A DNA stretch of 64,000 nucleotides from JAIROC01 sp031553535. Lineage in GTDB: Bacteria; Bacteroidota; Bacteroidia; Bacteroidales; WCHB1-69. This document shows positions 47,901 to 54,099 of this stretch, one piece after another; position 1 is the first letter of the stretch; the number at the start of each line of letters is the position of its first letter. The position numbers were made by a program, and so were the translations under genes. Under the pieces are notes generated by a model, which was not told where the DNA came from, searched no databases, and was given only the letters and a program-made list of their open reading frames with translations. The stretch lies in NCBI GenBank assembly GCA_031553535.1, contig JAVBLM010000019.1, positions 1 to 64,000 of the forward strand, given 5' to 3'.

Positions 47901-48984
47901 AACAATAGGCTCCGGCATTGACCTTGCTCCGGGAAAATATATTATCAAAACCTATATCTCATCTATTTTCTGGGAAGCATTTATGGACACACTTATTATC
48001 AGCCCGGATTTCAATATCCGTATTCACAACATAAGTAATGATGGAAATCCGGCGTTGGCCGCTGTTGACATAAAACAACAAGTCACCATAAAGAATACAG
48101 GAAATATGCCGTTACCGCAACTTGACCTGATATTGTCTGTAGATGCAACGGATATCTCCCCTGCCTACCATTTTACAACAACAGAATCTACCGGCAATAT
48201 TATACAACCGGGAGATTCGGTTAGCATTACCTTCAATAATCCATATAAAACGCCATGGTGTCCGGAATACCGGGTACATATTCTTGCCTATTTGCATTGC
48301 GATACCACAATAATACGCAAAGAAGCTGCCATACCTGAATATGTGAATATAGATAACCTTGCCCTTATCAATATCAATAAACCTTCGGGACAGGGGGATA
48401 CCATAGGAACTAATATTAATATTGAGGTAATGCTGGAAAACAAAAGTGATGTCACTTATTTCTCCAATATAGCAATATATGCCCGGATAGAAGATTCCAA
48501 GGGAAATATCAAAGCCGATATATCTGAGACCATTTCTAAAACGATCAATACATTAGATACTGCATCTCATGTATTCAGTTCTTCATATACTGTTCCTGCC
48601 GATTCGGTATATTACATAACTGTATTTATCGAAAAACAGGACAAGGACAATTACCGGCAAGATGATACAATACGAATAAAACGGACTACAAACTACAATG
48701 TAGGTATAGTATCTATAGATCCAACAACAATCCGTATGTACCAAAACATTCCCAATCCGGCTAATAACAGTACTTCCATTACATACCGTATTCCCGAAAG
48801 TGGAGAAGTGATTTTTACTGTTTCTTCAATAAACGGACAGGTATTATACAATAAATCTGTAAAAAGTGCGTTTGGTATACATACAATAGATATTAATGTG
48901 TCTCATTTAGCTGCTGGAATCTATTTCTATTCGATGGAATTCAATGGACAACGAATCACAAAGCGGATGAGCATCAAACGATAA
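41965..48984 (+). CDS. Giant T9SS-secreted surface protein with parallel beta-helix repeats
   Basis: 2339 residues from the ATG at 41965, where a clear signal peptide starts (MKRQLLFICIMLGIFQHLSA-Q); the upstream in-frame ATG at 41881 adds 28 basic residues before it. An N-terminal jelly-roll (choice-of-anchor J-like) domain is followed by an internal duplication: each copy opens with 'YGC..L.G.Y..G.NG.F' (GTYIVGVNGHFPDLQSA and GIYTIGINGDFESIDRA), continues into right-handed beta-helix repeats (NITNNAISS-type turns) and is preceded by a CARDB-like 'NGD.V...I.WSVNG' Ig domain. More CARDB-like domains follow. The C-terminus (IPNPANNSTSITYRIPESGE..AAGIYFYSM) is a type-A T9SS sorting domain. Likely a surface adhesin or glycan-binding protein. 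It stands alone, with a terminator after it. Confidence 0.87.
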   Translation: MKRQLLFICIMLGIFQHLSAQSITISENFDTIPVSFISSQNPSWKIDTNYFVSHPNGYLGTVPNKTGDTIILTTPVYNLKGYGNVKLQFSHICKVSTRDIVRIEYKIKSRNWQAIPPHAYMGNAWNYGASGFNATNYNEWNAIDSLALPMQSWWKEELFDVSGEVGDDDEVQFRFLIIHGNIPGTQAAYGWLLDNVKITASVRSLPVVELLHPYPMDTVSFEGPYAINARIKSTTTSSINKPWLKYTHTFNGISVTDSSSMKPILGDSLWRDTIPQFPAGTDITYTIMGSDTIGNDHQVSSNYVIRTSLYNYGGNSAALIMINSPVSNRSVINVAAPVTVTIQNKGDSVLKSVSINWSVNGIIQSYAWTGNLYTNFRDVVTIGSHTPRPGMHDTVIIWLNMPNGYPDAVPEDDTLGIITYGCDPNLRGTYIVGVNGHFPDLQSALHLLSQCSATGDITLSLESGIYTENWDISNTNKFMGGHTLTITSQANHKDSVLVTPLSGTGININNVDNLVIHNLTVDASISKSYCIYLTDICSDITIEHCRLLADTVSDTSRSAGICSKIGFLGYIYIKNNIITGGAYGIDLSYDYQYDGNSRRVYIDSNIINNSYYSGINLDQTNFFYITYNTITSYLSKGSSWHGIDVSRSSNSHNIKSGIIGNRVYSENPGITSGITGINIYGGNLILTANNEISIHSNAEWNTTGISIYHSDLIDIVYNTVLLTGPGGQVFNALDYTTNPRKYNRNIVEGNIFIANGGITPYAVYTYLNIYLLEELQIDNNNYYSSGDIGFVKGIKATLDDWKATMAQDMNSVNISPDFIDSTINLELSNYEGLECIPISGTVDDIDGNLRIHKTTMGCYHAFVHNTNAMLKGEENQINTTPGAKDAIKVELLNTALSPLTTAIIQWSLDGVLQSPVAWSGLLTIGQSAIIELGQIDYIPGDYHIKAWIDNIGSLQDEFPGDDTLNIFGYGCSSPLNGIYTIGINGDFESIDRAFTVMNSCGIRRYIQLNLEDGIYRKPIDLMKIENILTSADTLVITSASGNTQDVIMETRQYGIRTGKTENIAIKDITINLIGKGTGILINDSCSNLEINGCIINLDTAATGWEGYTGIENEGYNYMYSYVQNIRILNNYIKGGLTGIQLYGGWGCSEIQIDNNNFKNRNEGINLSSCTFVNITNNAISSLDSTDYWRGISCFDCTINEIFGNKIHSLSSVESNIGAINLSDVCQTTNLPCKLYNNEIVIKNNIPSSYSYGIKISNSFIDCYHNSIYISGQGAQGIEIDRLNTNNHITVKNNSIVMESADAFPIYINATGNLSLYDMDYNNMYAPAYVGYVEEAKATIPDWQQVITTDQHSKSTYPDFINVDTSLEPENHNHLFCPAFEYITKDILNRPRSGTTIMGAYSVASPAFDPALEKIYWGTEIIQNGQQVPVYVTALNLGDTVISDITLGWSVNNIPQLPATYAPGHSLEIYEKADILLGTFTANLTDTFLIKAWIIDANSLQDTNTWNDTVSASARLTLNSLLAWFEAPLIPDTVHSLSLDIHTKIIEGTGATLNTPEMHIQTRLNSGEILHDTISMDYIGQSVWLAHVPPQYYDSKLIYTLDLTDTAGHAITLIDSTYLEFIPAGEKYAGYNLSIVALEKFGQDSALCSQDYTSVKITLANTGTKYYDFSLEPVVLSMEVTNPIPFNKDTVLATGDLFPGETMVIEVTNILPIIIAGRYDIKTWINSPLDNVIYDDTLLYYYISGKFGLPVDENFSNGLPMEFVVKTNNPPYEWDTISQGIRADTAVRPQFGTKMLAFSGTQGTMSTLSTRQLDLSQTIQPTLSFWYFHDTIPCEDYTDVRITVDGGETYTTLFELTKYNAVYGWKEYNMDLPPFAVNQCVILVFEAMEKSRNGNITQYIDRILITAKQEIAITDVFTPDLSLCDMKNKEWKVVLSNKTAPALDYNTTPVAVTLELIGTSYRFTDTISSGMLHGFSSDTVTIGSGIDLAPGKYIIKTYISSIFWEAFMDTLIISPDFNIRIHNISNDGNPALAAVDIKQQVTIKNTGNMPLPQLDLILSVDATDISPAYHFTTTESTGNIIQPGDSVSITFNNPYKTPWCPEYRVHILAYLHCDTTIIRKEAAIPEYVNIDNLALININKPSGQGDTIGTNINIEVMLENKSDVTYFSNIAIYARIEDSKGNIKADISETISKTINTLDTASHVFSSSYTVPADSVYYITVFIEKQDKDNYRQDDTIRIKRTTNYNVGIVSIDPTTIRMYQNIPNPANNSTSITYRIPESGEVIFTVSSINGQVLYNKSVKSAFGIHTIDINVSHLAAGIYFYSMEFNGQRITKRMSIKR

Positions 48985-49009
48985 AATCTTTTTCATAATT
49001 CAAATCATA

Positions 49010-49034
49010 GCTGCCTCCCCGGCAGCTTTTTTTT
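49010..49034 (+). terminator. Terminator of the giant T9SS gene
   Basis: GCTGCC (49010-49015) / GGCAGC (49021-49026) stem followed by eight T's. Confidence 0.85.
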
Positions 49035-49224
49035 CGTTTGGAAAGATCTGCGGAAATTCTGCGAGGTCTGCGGGAAAAATAAAAACATAGCAAACGGAAA
49101 AGGTAAAATAGATAAAGCCGATAAAATGGATAAAAGGCAGAAAAACTATTTATAATTTTGAATTTATAATTAATTTCTCAATTAACTGTGTTCGTTTAGG
49201 CTCAATTTGGATGATGCCCTCGTA

Positions 49225-49352
49225 TCGATTGTCTTATTTACCAATGACAGAAATCATACCTCGCTATTAACTAACATATTACCGTCATGCTGAACTTGTT
49301 TCAGCATCTCCTTCTTTATTGAGGGGATTGCGGATCAAGTCCGCAATGACGC
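49225..49352. repeat. Dispersed repeat modules
   Basis: CATATTACCGTCATGCTGAA, CTTGTTTCAGCATCTCC and GCGGATCAAGTCCGCAATGA modules, as in 41271-41593 and 13054-13331. Confidence 0.75.
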
Positions 49353-49369
49353 ACTTCCCCGTTCGCTTG

Positions 49370-49537
49370 AGGCTGTGCCAAAAGAGAACACTGATGTTCA
49401 GACAACGGCTCTGCCTTGTCTGTTCTATCCATATCGGTTCTGCCTGATAAGCCATAAAAACAAGTTAATACGTCTTCTATTCCTGTTGACATTTTTTTCT
49501 TTTTGCAAATATAAACATAATTTATAAGGCACAGCCT
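49370..49537. mobile_element. MITE-like or IS-remnant element with 10-bp terminal inverted repeats
   Basis: AGGCTGTGCC (49370-49379) and GGCACAGCCT (49528-49537) are exact inverted repeats 168 bp apart end to end. The 'GAGGCTGTGCCAAAA' start is like the ends of several IS families. No transposase remains inside. Confidence 0.4.
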
Positions 49538-49612
49538 TTGTGGATAGACGGACTAAGGCAAGGAGCCTTAGCACAACTATCGCTTAGTTTTTTACAGCCT
49601 CAGACGAACAGG

Positions 49613-49636
49613 GGCTGCCACCCGGCAGCCTTTTTT
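49613..49636 (+). terminator. Hairpin terminator in the 49.0-50.0 kb intergenic region
   Basis: GGCTGCC (49613-49619) / GGCAGCC (49624-49630) followed by TTTTTT. The stem resembles the terminator at 49010. No gene lies immediately upstream, so it may be a duplicated or stranded piece. Confidence 0.6.
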
Positions 49637-49656
49637 ATACTGTTTTCCCGTAGGCT

Positions 49657-49702
49657 TCCCTACGTATTAACCGTAGGTATGCCTACGGTTAATACGTAGG
49701 GA
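49657..49702. repeat. Perfect ~21-bp inverted repeat
   Basis: CCTACGTATTAACCGTAGG (49659-49677) and CCTACGGTTAATACGTAGG (49682-49700) are perfect complements around TATG, and pairing extends two bases further outwards. More GGGATAGCTACGG copies follow to 49738. Confidence 0.8.
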
Positions 49703-49798
49703 TAGCTACTTTCCATCCGTAGGGATAGCTACGGATACCATGGAGGCGTAAAGGGATTATAAAGCAGGAAACAAAGGGATTTTTCCCGATGGCTTACA

Positions 49799-49921
49799 TC
49801 CAGCCCTTCCAAAATTATTGCTATGATTCCGGATCTCCGCGTTGGCAGTTGCCGGATAAAGACAGTAACGCAGTATACAGGCAGCATCAAAAGTATTAGA
49901 TAGTACCCCAAAGTATTTGTT
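49799..49921 (+). pseudogene. Decayed C-terminal fragment of an HU-like/DUF4469 gene
   Basis: Reads SKIIAMIPDLRVGSCRIK, TVTQYTGSIKSIR, stop, YPKVF. It aligns with the C-terminus of the intact protein at 40344-41045 (SKILAMIPELLPGGCRIK, VTQFTG, YPKVL). It has an in-frame stop and no 5' part. The gap 48985-50027 otherwise contains only the repeats and terminators listed. Confidence 0.7.
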
Positions 49922-50027
49922 TATTACCAAAGATATATTATTTTGAATTATAAACAAAAAAGTGTATCTTCGCAGAACGTATTAATATACAATTAATTTT
50001 TGTGAATAACTTAAAAATCAAATAATA

Positions 50028-50240
50028 ATGGCAAAAGGAACTATAGTAATTGACATCGAAAGATGCAAGGGATGTGCGGTCTGTGTAGGATCATGTCCCA
50101 ACAAAGTGATTGCTTTGTCGAAGAAAGTCAATGGGAAAGGGTATAATCACCTCGAAATGGTAAATGACAATTGCATAGGTTGTGCAAATTGTGCTATCGT
50201 ATGTCCCGATGGAGTAATAACCGTTTATCGGGCTAAGTAA
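50028..50240 (+). CDS. korD: 2-oxoacid:ferredoxin oxidoreductase, ferredoxin-like (delta) subunit
   Basis: 70 residues with two 4Fe-4S motifs, C13-x2-C-x2-C-x3-CP (CKGCAVCVGSCP) and CIGCANCAIVCP. It carries electrons from the TPP-containing core to ferredoxin. First gene of a four-gene operon (delta, alpha, beta, gamma), 21 nt before the next start. Confidence 0.9.
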   Translation: MAKGTIVIDIERCKGCAVCVGSCPNKVIALSKKVNGKGYNHLEMVNDNCIGCANCAIVCPDGVITVYRAK

Positions 50241-50261
50241 TAATCAAAAAAAGAGATTAGA

Positions 50262-51344
50262 ATGAAGGAATTACGATTAATGAAAGGAAATGAAGCGATA
50301 GCAGAAGCTGCTATACGCCATGGCGTGGATGGCTATTTTGGTTATCCTATCACTCCTCAATCCGAAATACTGGAACATTTAATGATTGAGAATCCCTATC
50401 CTAAAACAGGAATGGTTGTACTACAGGCAGAAAGTGAAACGGCTTCCATCAATATGGTATACGGTGGTGCTGCTTGCGGAAAACGTGTTATGACCACATC
50501 TTCGAGCCCGGGAATCAGCTTAATGCAAGAAGGTTTATCTTATATGGCAGGAGCAGAACTTCCTGCAGTAGTAGTGAATGTTGTTCGTGGCGGCCCAGGA
50601 TTGGGAACCATTCAGCCTTCCCAGGCAGATTACTTCCAAACTACAAAAGGCGGCGGACACGGAGATTATCGTTTGATAACATTGGCTCCATCATCGGTAC
50701 AGGAAATGTATGATTATGTAGGTTTGGCTTTCGAACTGGCTTTCAAATACAGAAATCCGGCGATGATTTTATCGGACGGAGTTATCGGTCAGGTAATGGA
50801 AAAAGTAGAAGTGGATGATTACAAACCCCGTTGGACGGATGAGTATATCAAGAAAAGTTTCCCATGGGCAACAACCGGAAAAAATCCGGGTCAACCTCAT
50901 GTGATTGTTACTTCTTTGGAATTGGATTCAAGCAAGCAAGAGCAAGTTAACTTGCGCATTCAGGCAAAATACAGAGAATGCGAGAAAAATGAAGTTCGTT
51001 ATGAGTTAATCAATTGCGATGATGCGGAATATGTATTCGTTGCATATGGTTCATCTGCACGTATTTGTCAGAAAGCGATTGAATTGGGACGCGCAAAAGG
51101 AATTAAAGTAGGTTTGGTTCGTCCGATTACTTTATGGCCTTTCCCGTCAAAAGTATTGTATGATATGACAAATAAAGTAAAAGGAATGCTATCGGTAGAA
51201 ATGAGTGCCGGCCAAATGGTAGAAGATGTTGTTTTAGCTACTCAACATAAAGTAAAAGTAGAACATTTCGGACGTTTTGGCGGGATTATTCCTACTCCTC
51301 ATGAAGTATTAGCAGCATTAGAAACAAAAATTATTGGAGGATAA
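50262..51344 (+). CDS. vorB: 2-oxoacid:ferredoxin oxidoreductase alpha subunit (VorB/KorA-like)
   Basis: 360 residues. Pyruvate-ferredoxin-oxidoreductase domain II-type subunit with FGYPITPQSEI, LQAESETASINMVYGGAACG, the MTTSSSPGISLMQEGLSYM region and GGPGLGTIQPSQADY. It oxidatively decarboxylates a 2-oxoacid to acyl-CoA. Annotated relatives are called 3-methyl-2-oxobutanoate dehydrogenase VorB or 2-oxoglutarate oxidoreductase KorA; the exact substrate cannot be read from the sequence. Confidence 0.92.
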   Translation: MKELRLMKGNEAIAEAAIRHGVDGYFGYPITPQSEILEHLMIENPYPKTGMVVLQAESETASINMVYGGAACGKRVMTTSSSPGISLMQEGLSYMAGAELPAVVVNVVRGGPGLGTIQPSQADYFQTTKGGGHGDYRLITLAPSSVQEMYDYVGLAFELAFKYRNPAMILSDGVIGQVMEKVEVDDYKPRWTDEYIKKSFPWATTGKNPGQPHVIVTSLELDSSKQEQVNLRIQAKYRECEKNEVRYELINCDDAEYVFVAYGSSARICQKAIELGRAKGIKVGLVRPITLWPFPSKVLYDMTNKVKGMLSVEMSAGQMVEDVVLATQHKVKVEHFGRFGGIIPTPHEVLAALETKIIGG

Positions 51345-51349
51345 TCGAT

Positions 51350-52114
51350 ATGAATGAAGATATAATAAAACCGGAAAATTTAATATATAAAAGGACTCCC
51401 GTTTTGACAGACAATATTATGCATTACTGTCCGGGATGTGGGCACGGTACCGTTCACCGTATTATTGCCGAGATAGTAGAAGAAATGGGAATTCAAAATA
51501 AAACAATTGCGGTTGCACCTGTTGGTTGTTCTGTTTTGGCGTATAACTATTTCGATATAGATACGCAGGAAGCTGCTCACGGACGCGCTCCCGCGTTGGC
51601 AACTGCAATTAAACGTTTAAAACCCGATTTCCACGTGTTTACTTATCAGGGAGACGGCGATTTGGCGGCTATCGGAACAGCGGAAACCATTCATGCCTGT
51701 AACCGTGGAGAAAATATCACCATGATATTTATCAATAACGGTATTTACGGTATGACCGGCGGACAAATGGCTCCGACAACGTTGGAAGGAATGAAAACAG
51801 CAACCTCTCCTTACGGAAGGGATTTAAGCACGATGGGAAACCCATTGCGCATTACCGAATTGCTGGCTCAACTGCCGGGGACGTATTATGTAACCCGTCA
51901 GGCGGTTTATACACCGGCATTGGTACGTAAATGTAAAAAAGCTATCCGTCAGGGATTCGAAAACCAGATGAAAAACAAGGGTACTTCTTTCATCGAAGTT
52001 GTTTCCAATTGTAATTCCGGTTGGAAAATGACTCCGGTAGCGGCCAATCAATGGTTGGAAGAACATATGTTGCCTGCTTATCCCCTTGGCGATTTAAAAG
52101 TACCACAGGAATAA
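51350..52114 (+). CDS. korB: 2-oxoacid:ferredoxin oxidoreductase beta subunit (TPP-binding)
   Basis: 254 residues. Thiamine-pyrophosphate motif GDGD..IGTAETIHACNR followed by INNGIYGMTGGQMAPTT, plus CPGCGHGTVHRI and PVGCSVLAYNYFD near the N-terminus, as in KorB/VorA. It binds TPP and the 2-oxoacid. It starts 5 nt after the alpha subunit. Confidence 0.93.
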   Translation: MNEDIIKPENLIYKRTPVLTDNIMHYCPGCGHGTVHRIIAEIVEEMGIQNKTIAVAPVGCSVLAYNYFDIDTQEAAHGRAPALATAIKRLKPDFHVFTYQGDGDLAAIGTAETIHACNRGENITMIFINNGIYGMTGGQMAPTTLEGMKTATSPYGRDLSTMGNPLRITELLAQLPGTYYVTRQAVYTPALVRKCKKAIRQGFENQMKNKGTSFIEVVSNCNSGWKMTPVAANQWLEEHMLPAYPLGDLKVPQE

Positions 52115-52149
52115 TTAATTTAGTACGAACTTAGTAAAATAGTAAAAAT

Positions 52150-52701
52150 ATGACTGAAGAAATAATTATAGCCGGTTTCGGAGGGCAAGGCGTTCTTTCT
52201 ATGGGAAAGATTCTTGCTTATTCCGGTATAATGCAAAATAAAGAAGTTAGCTGGATGCCGAGCTACGGTCCTGAGATGCGTGGAGGAACATCCAACGTAA
52301 CCGTTATCATTAGCGATGAGCGCATCAACTCTCCTGTTTTATCTGTTTTTGATTCTGCAATTATTCTTAATCAACAATCGTTGGATAAATTCGAGAAATC
52401 GGTAAAACCCGGCGGATTATTATTATACGATCCAAATGGTATTACCCGTCATCCCGAACGTAAAGATATTAATATTTACCAGGTTGCAGCAACCGACAAA
52501 GCAGCAGAAATAGGTATTGCCAAACTGTTCAACATGGTTGTTTTAGGAGCTTTCTTAAAATATAAACCTATCGTTCAAGATGAGTTTATCCGTAAAGGGC
52601 TAGAGAAATCATTGCCTGCCCGTCATCATGGGTTAATTCCTGAAAACGAAAAAGCTATAAAGATAGGTATGGAAATAGTTAAGCCATATCATACCATTTA
52701 A
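52150..52701 (+). CDS. korC: 2-oxoacid:ferredoxin oxidoreductase gamma subunit
   Basis: 183 residues. POR/KOR gamma fold with IIAGFGGQGVLSMGKILAYS, SWMPSYGPEMRGGTSNVTVI and LNQQSLDKFEK. Completes the four-subunit enzyme; it is likely involved in CoA binding. The last gene, followed by a hairpin terminator. Confidence 0.92.
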   Translation: MTEEIIIAGFGGQGVLSMGKILAYSGIMQNKEVSWMPSYGPEMRGGTSNVTVIISDERINSPVLSVFDSAIILNQQSLDKFEKSVKPGGLLLYDPNGITRHPERKDINIYQVAATDKAAEIGIAKLFNMVVLGAFLKYKPIVQDEFIRKGLEKSLPARHHGLIPENEKAIKIGMEIVKPYHTI

Positions 52702-52722
52702 TAGAATGTATAACTAAGAGTT

Positions 52723-52750
52723 AAAAAGGCTATCACAAAATAGCCTTTTT
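52723..52750 (+). terminator. Terminator of the 2-oxoacid oxidoreductase operon
   Basis: AAAAAGGCTAT / ATAGCCTTTTT stem with A-rich loop, 22 nt after the korC stop. Confidence 0.8.
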
Positions 52751-52841
52751 ATTTTTTACTTTTGTCCCGTCCTAACATAGGGTTACACAAAAAAGTAAAG
52801 TTATGGAAGAAGCAGAGAAATCGTTTAAAGAAAAAAATAAG

Positions 52842-52849
52842 TATCTTTG
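52842..52849 (+). promoter_or_regulatory. -7 box of the YoeB toxin-antitoxin operon
   Basis: TATCTTTG fits TAnnTTTG, 17 bp before the antitoxin ATG at 52867. It rules out the longer upstream start (52762), whose codons span the promoter. Confidence 0.6.
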
Positions 52850-52866
52850 CAAAAAAAGGTAAAGTT

Positions 52867-53073
52867 ATGTCTACTTATGTTTTAAAAGTAAATGAAAGGA
52901 AGTTATCAGGTAAAAAATTGATTGATTACCTAAAATCATTGAGCGATACAAACGGGGATATTACCCTTATCCCGCAAGAGGAGTCTCCATATGATAAAGA
53001 TTTTGTAAAAAAGATACAAGCCTCAAGGAAAAGTAAAGGCAAACCAATCAAGTTGGAAGATTTATGGAAATAA
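52867..53073 (+). CDS. Type II antitoxin (DUF2683-like) of a YoeB module
   Basis: 68 residues. A short beta-alpha N-terminal part (STYVLKVNERKLSGKKLIDYL) is followed by a disordered charged C-terminus (KKIQASRKSKGKPIKLEDLW) typical of the toxin-neutralising tail. It overlaps the toxin gene by 10 bp. It is not a recognisable YefM, but the position and tail make an antitoxin the best call. Confidence 0.75.
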   Translation: MSTYVLKVNERKLSGKKLIDYLKSLSDTNGDITLIPQEESPYDKDFVKKIQASRKSKGKPIKLEDLWK

Positions 53074-53321
53074 TTTTTAAGGACAAAGCCCTGTCGGATA
53101 TCGCATATTGGGAGAAAAGCGGAAAGAAGCAAATCCAAAAGAAAATCACCAAATTAATACAAGATATTATAGAACATCCAGAGACGGGGTTGGGTAAGCC
53201 TGAAAAATTAAAACATGAATTAATTGGTTTATGGTCGCGCAGGATAAACGATGAACATAGAATTATCTATGAGATCGTAAACGGGCAATTACATATCCTC
53301 TCTTTAAGAGGACATTATTAA
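53064..53321 (+). CDS. yoeB: YoeB-family mRNA interferase toxin
   Basis: 85 residues, RelE/YoeB fold. It matches the family over its whole length: the WEKSGKKQIQKKITKLIQDI helix, HPETGLGKPEKLKHELIGLW, SRRINDEHRIIYEI and the final LSLRGHY with the family's C-terminal HY. YoeB cleaves mRNA at the ribosomal A site. Catalytic residues (E/R/H) appear intact. Confidence 0.93.
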   Translation: MEIIFKDKALSDIAYWEKSGKKQIQKKITKLIQDIIEHPETGLGKPEKLKHELIGLWSRRINDEHRIIYEIVNGQLHILSLRGHY

Positions 53322-53412
53322 GCAAAAATAAATTAGTAAAACATTAACATCTCTTTTATGTTATCATATTGCAAATATAAAATACATCCAATAAAATAAA
53401 TAGTTATTCATC

Positions 53413-53835
53413 ATGAAAAAATTCTTTCAAGAATTCAAAAAGTTCGCCATGCGGGGGAATGTTATCGACATGGCAGTGGGTATTATTCTGGGAGGCGCTT
53501 TCGGAAAAATAGTTTCTTCATTGGTAGCCGATGTCTTCATGCCTCTCATCGGACTATTGGTCGGAGGTGTTAATTTCACCGACTTAAAAATCACATTAAA
53601 ACAAGCAGCCGTTGATGATCTGGGACACGCCATTCCAGCCGTTACTATCAATTACGGAATGTTTATTCAAACGACAATTGATTTTATTATCATTGCATTC
53701 TGTATATTCTTAATGATAAAAGGCTTGAATAAATTAACACACAAACAGGAAGAAGCACCTGCTCCTCCGGCAGAACCATCTGAAGAAGTTAAATTACTTT
53801 CCGAGATTCGCGATTTATTAAGCAAGCAAAAATAA
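53413..53835 (+). CDS. mscL: Large-conductance mechanosensitive channel
   Basis: 140 residues. TM1 is preceded by the amphipathic N-terminal helix, KKFFQEFKKFAMRGNVIDMA, and followed by VGIILGGAFGKIVSSLVADV. TM2 is IDFIIIAFCIFLMIKGLNKL, then the charged C-terminal bundle with EVKLLSEIRDLL. Pentameric inner-membrane channel opening on hypo-osmotic shock. Monocistronic with a strong terminator. Confidence 0.96.
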   Translation: MKKFFQEFKKFAMRGNVIDMAVGIILGGAFGKIVSSLVADVFMPLIGLLVGGVNFTDLKITLKQAAVDDLGHAIPAVTINYGMFIQTTIDFIIIAFCIFLMIKGLNKLTHKQEEAPAPPAEPSEEVKLLSEIRDLLSKQK

Positions 53836-53857
53836 GAAGAAGGCTCCACCTAAAAAC

Positions 53858-53896
53858 AAAACATCCATTTGACCAAAAAATCAAATGGATGTTTTT
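53858..53896 (+). terminator. Terminator of mscL
   Basis: 15-bp stem AAAACATCCATTTGA (53858-53872) / TCAAATGGATGTTTT (53881-53895) followed by T's. Confidence 0.85.
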
Positions 53897-53991
53897 ATTT
53901 GCTTAGGATATCTCTAAAAATTTCAAGTTTGAGGCTTGCGAGGAGATAAAAACGGAATTTATACCAATGTTATTTACATTTCATTCTAATT

Positions 53992-54064
53992 GAGATTGCT
54001 TCGTTCCTCGCAATGACGTTCTGAACCAACAAAATAGCGTCATTGCGAGGAACGAAGCAATCTC
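53992..54064. repeat. Perfect 27-bp inverted repeat of the dispersed element
   Basis: The arm at 53992-54018 begins GAGATTGCTTCGTTCCTCGC, and the arm at 54038-54064 is its perfect complement, around 19 nt. It lies between convergent mscL and slipin genes. The preceding TACCAATGTTATTT stretch also occurs at 58290-58325. Confidence 0.85.
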
Positions 54065-54099
54065 TGAGGTCAACTTTTGACAACTTTATTCTATATGGA

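Noticed and set aside
52762..52866. N-terminal extension of the antitoxin
   Set aside because: The codons span the TATCTTTG promoter box and a low-complexity lysine stretch.
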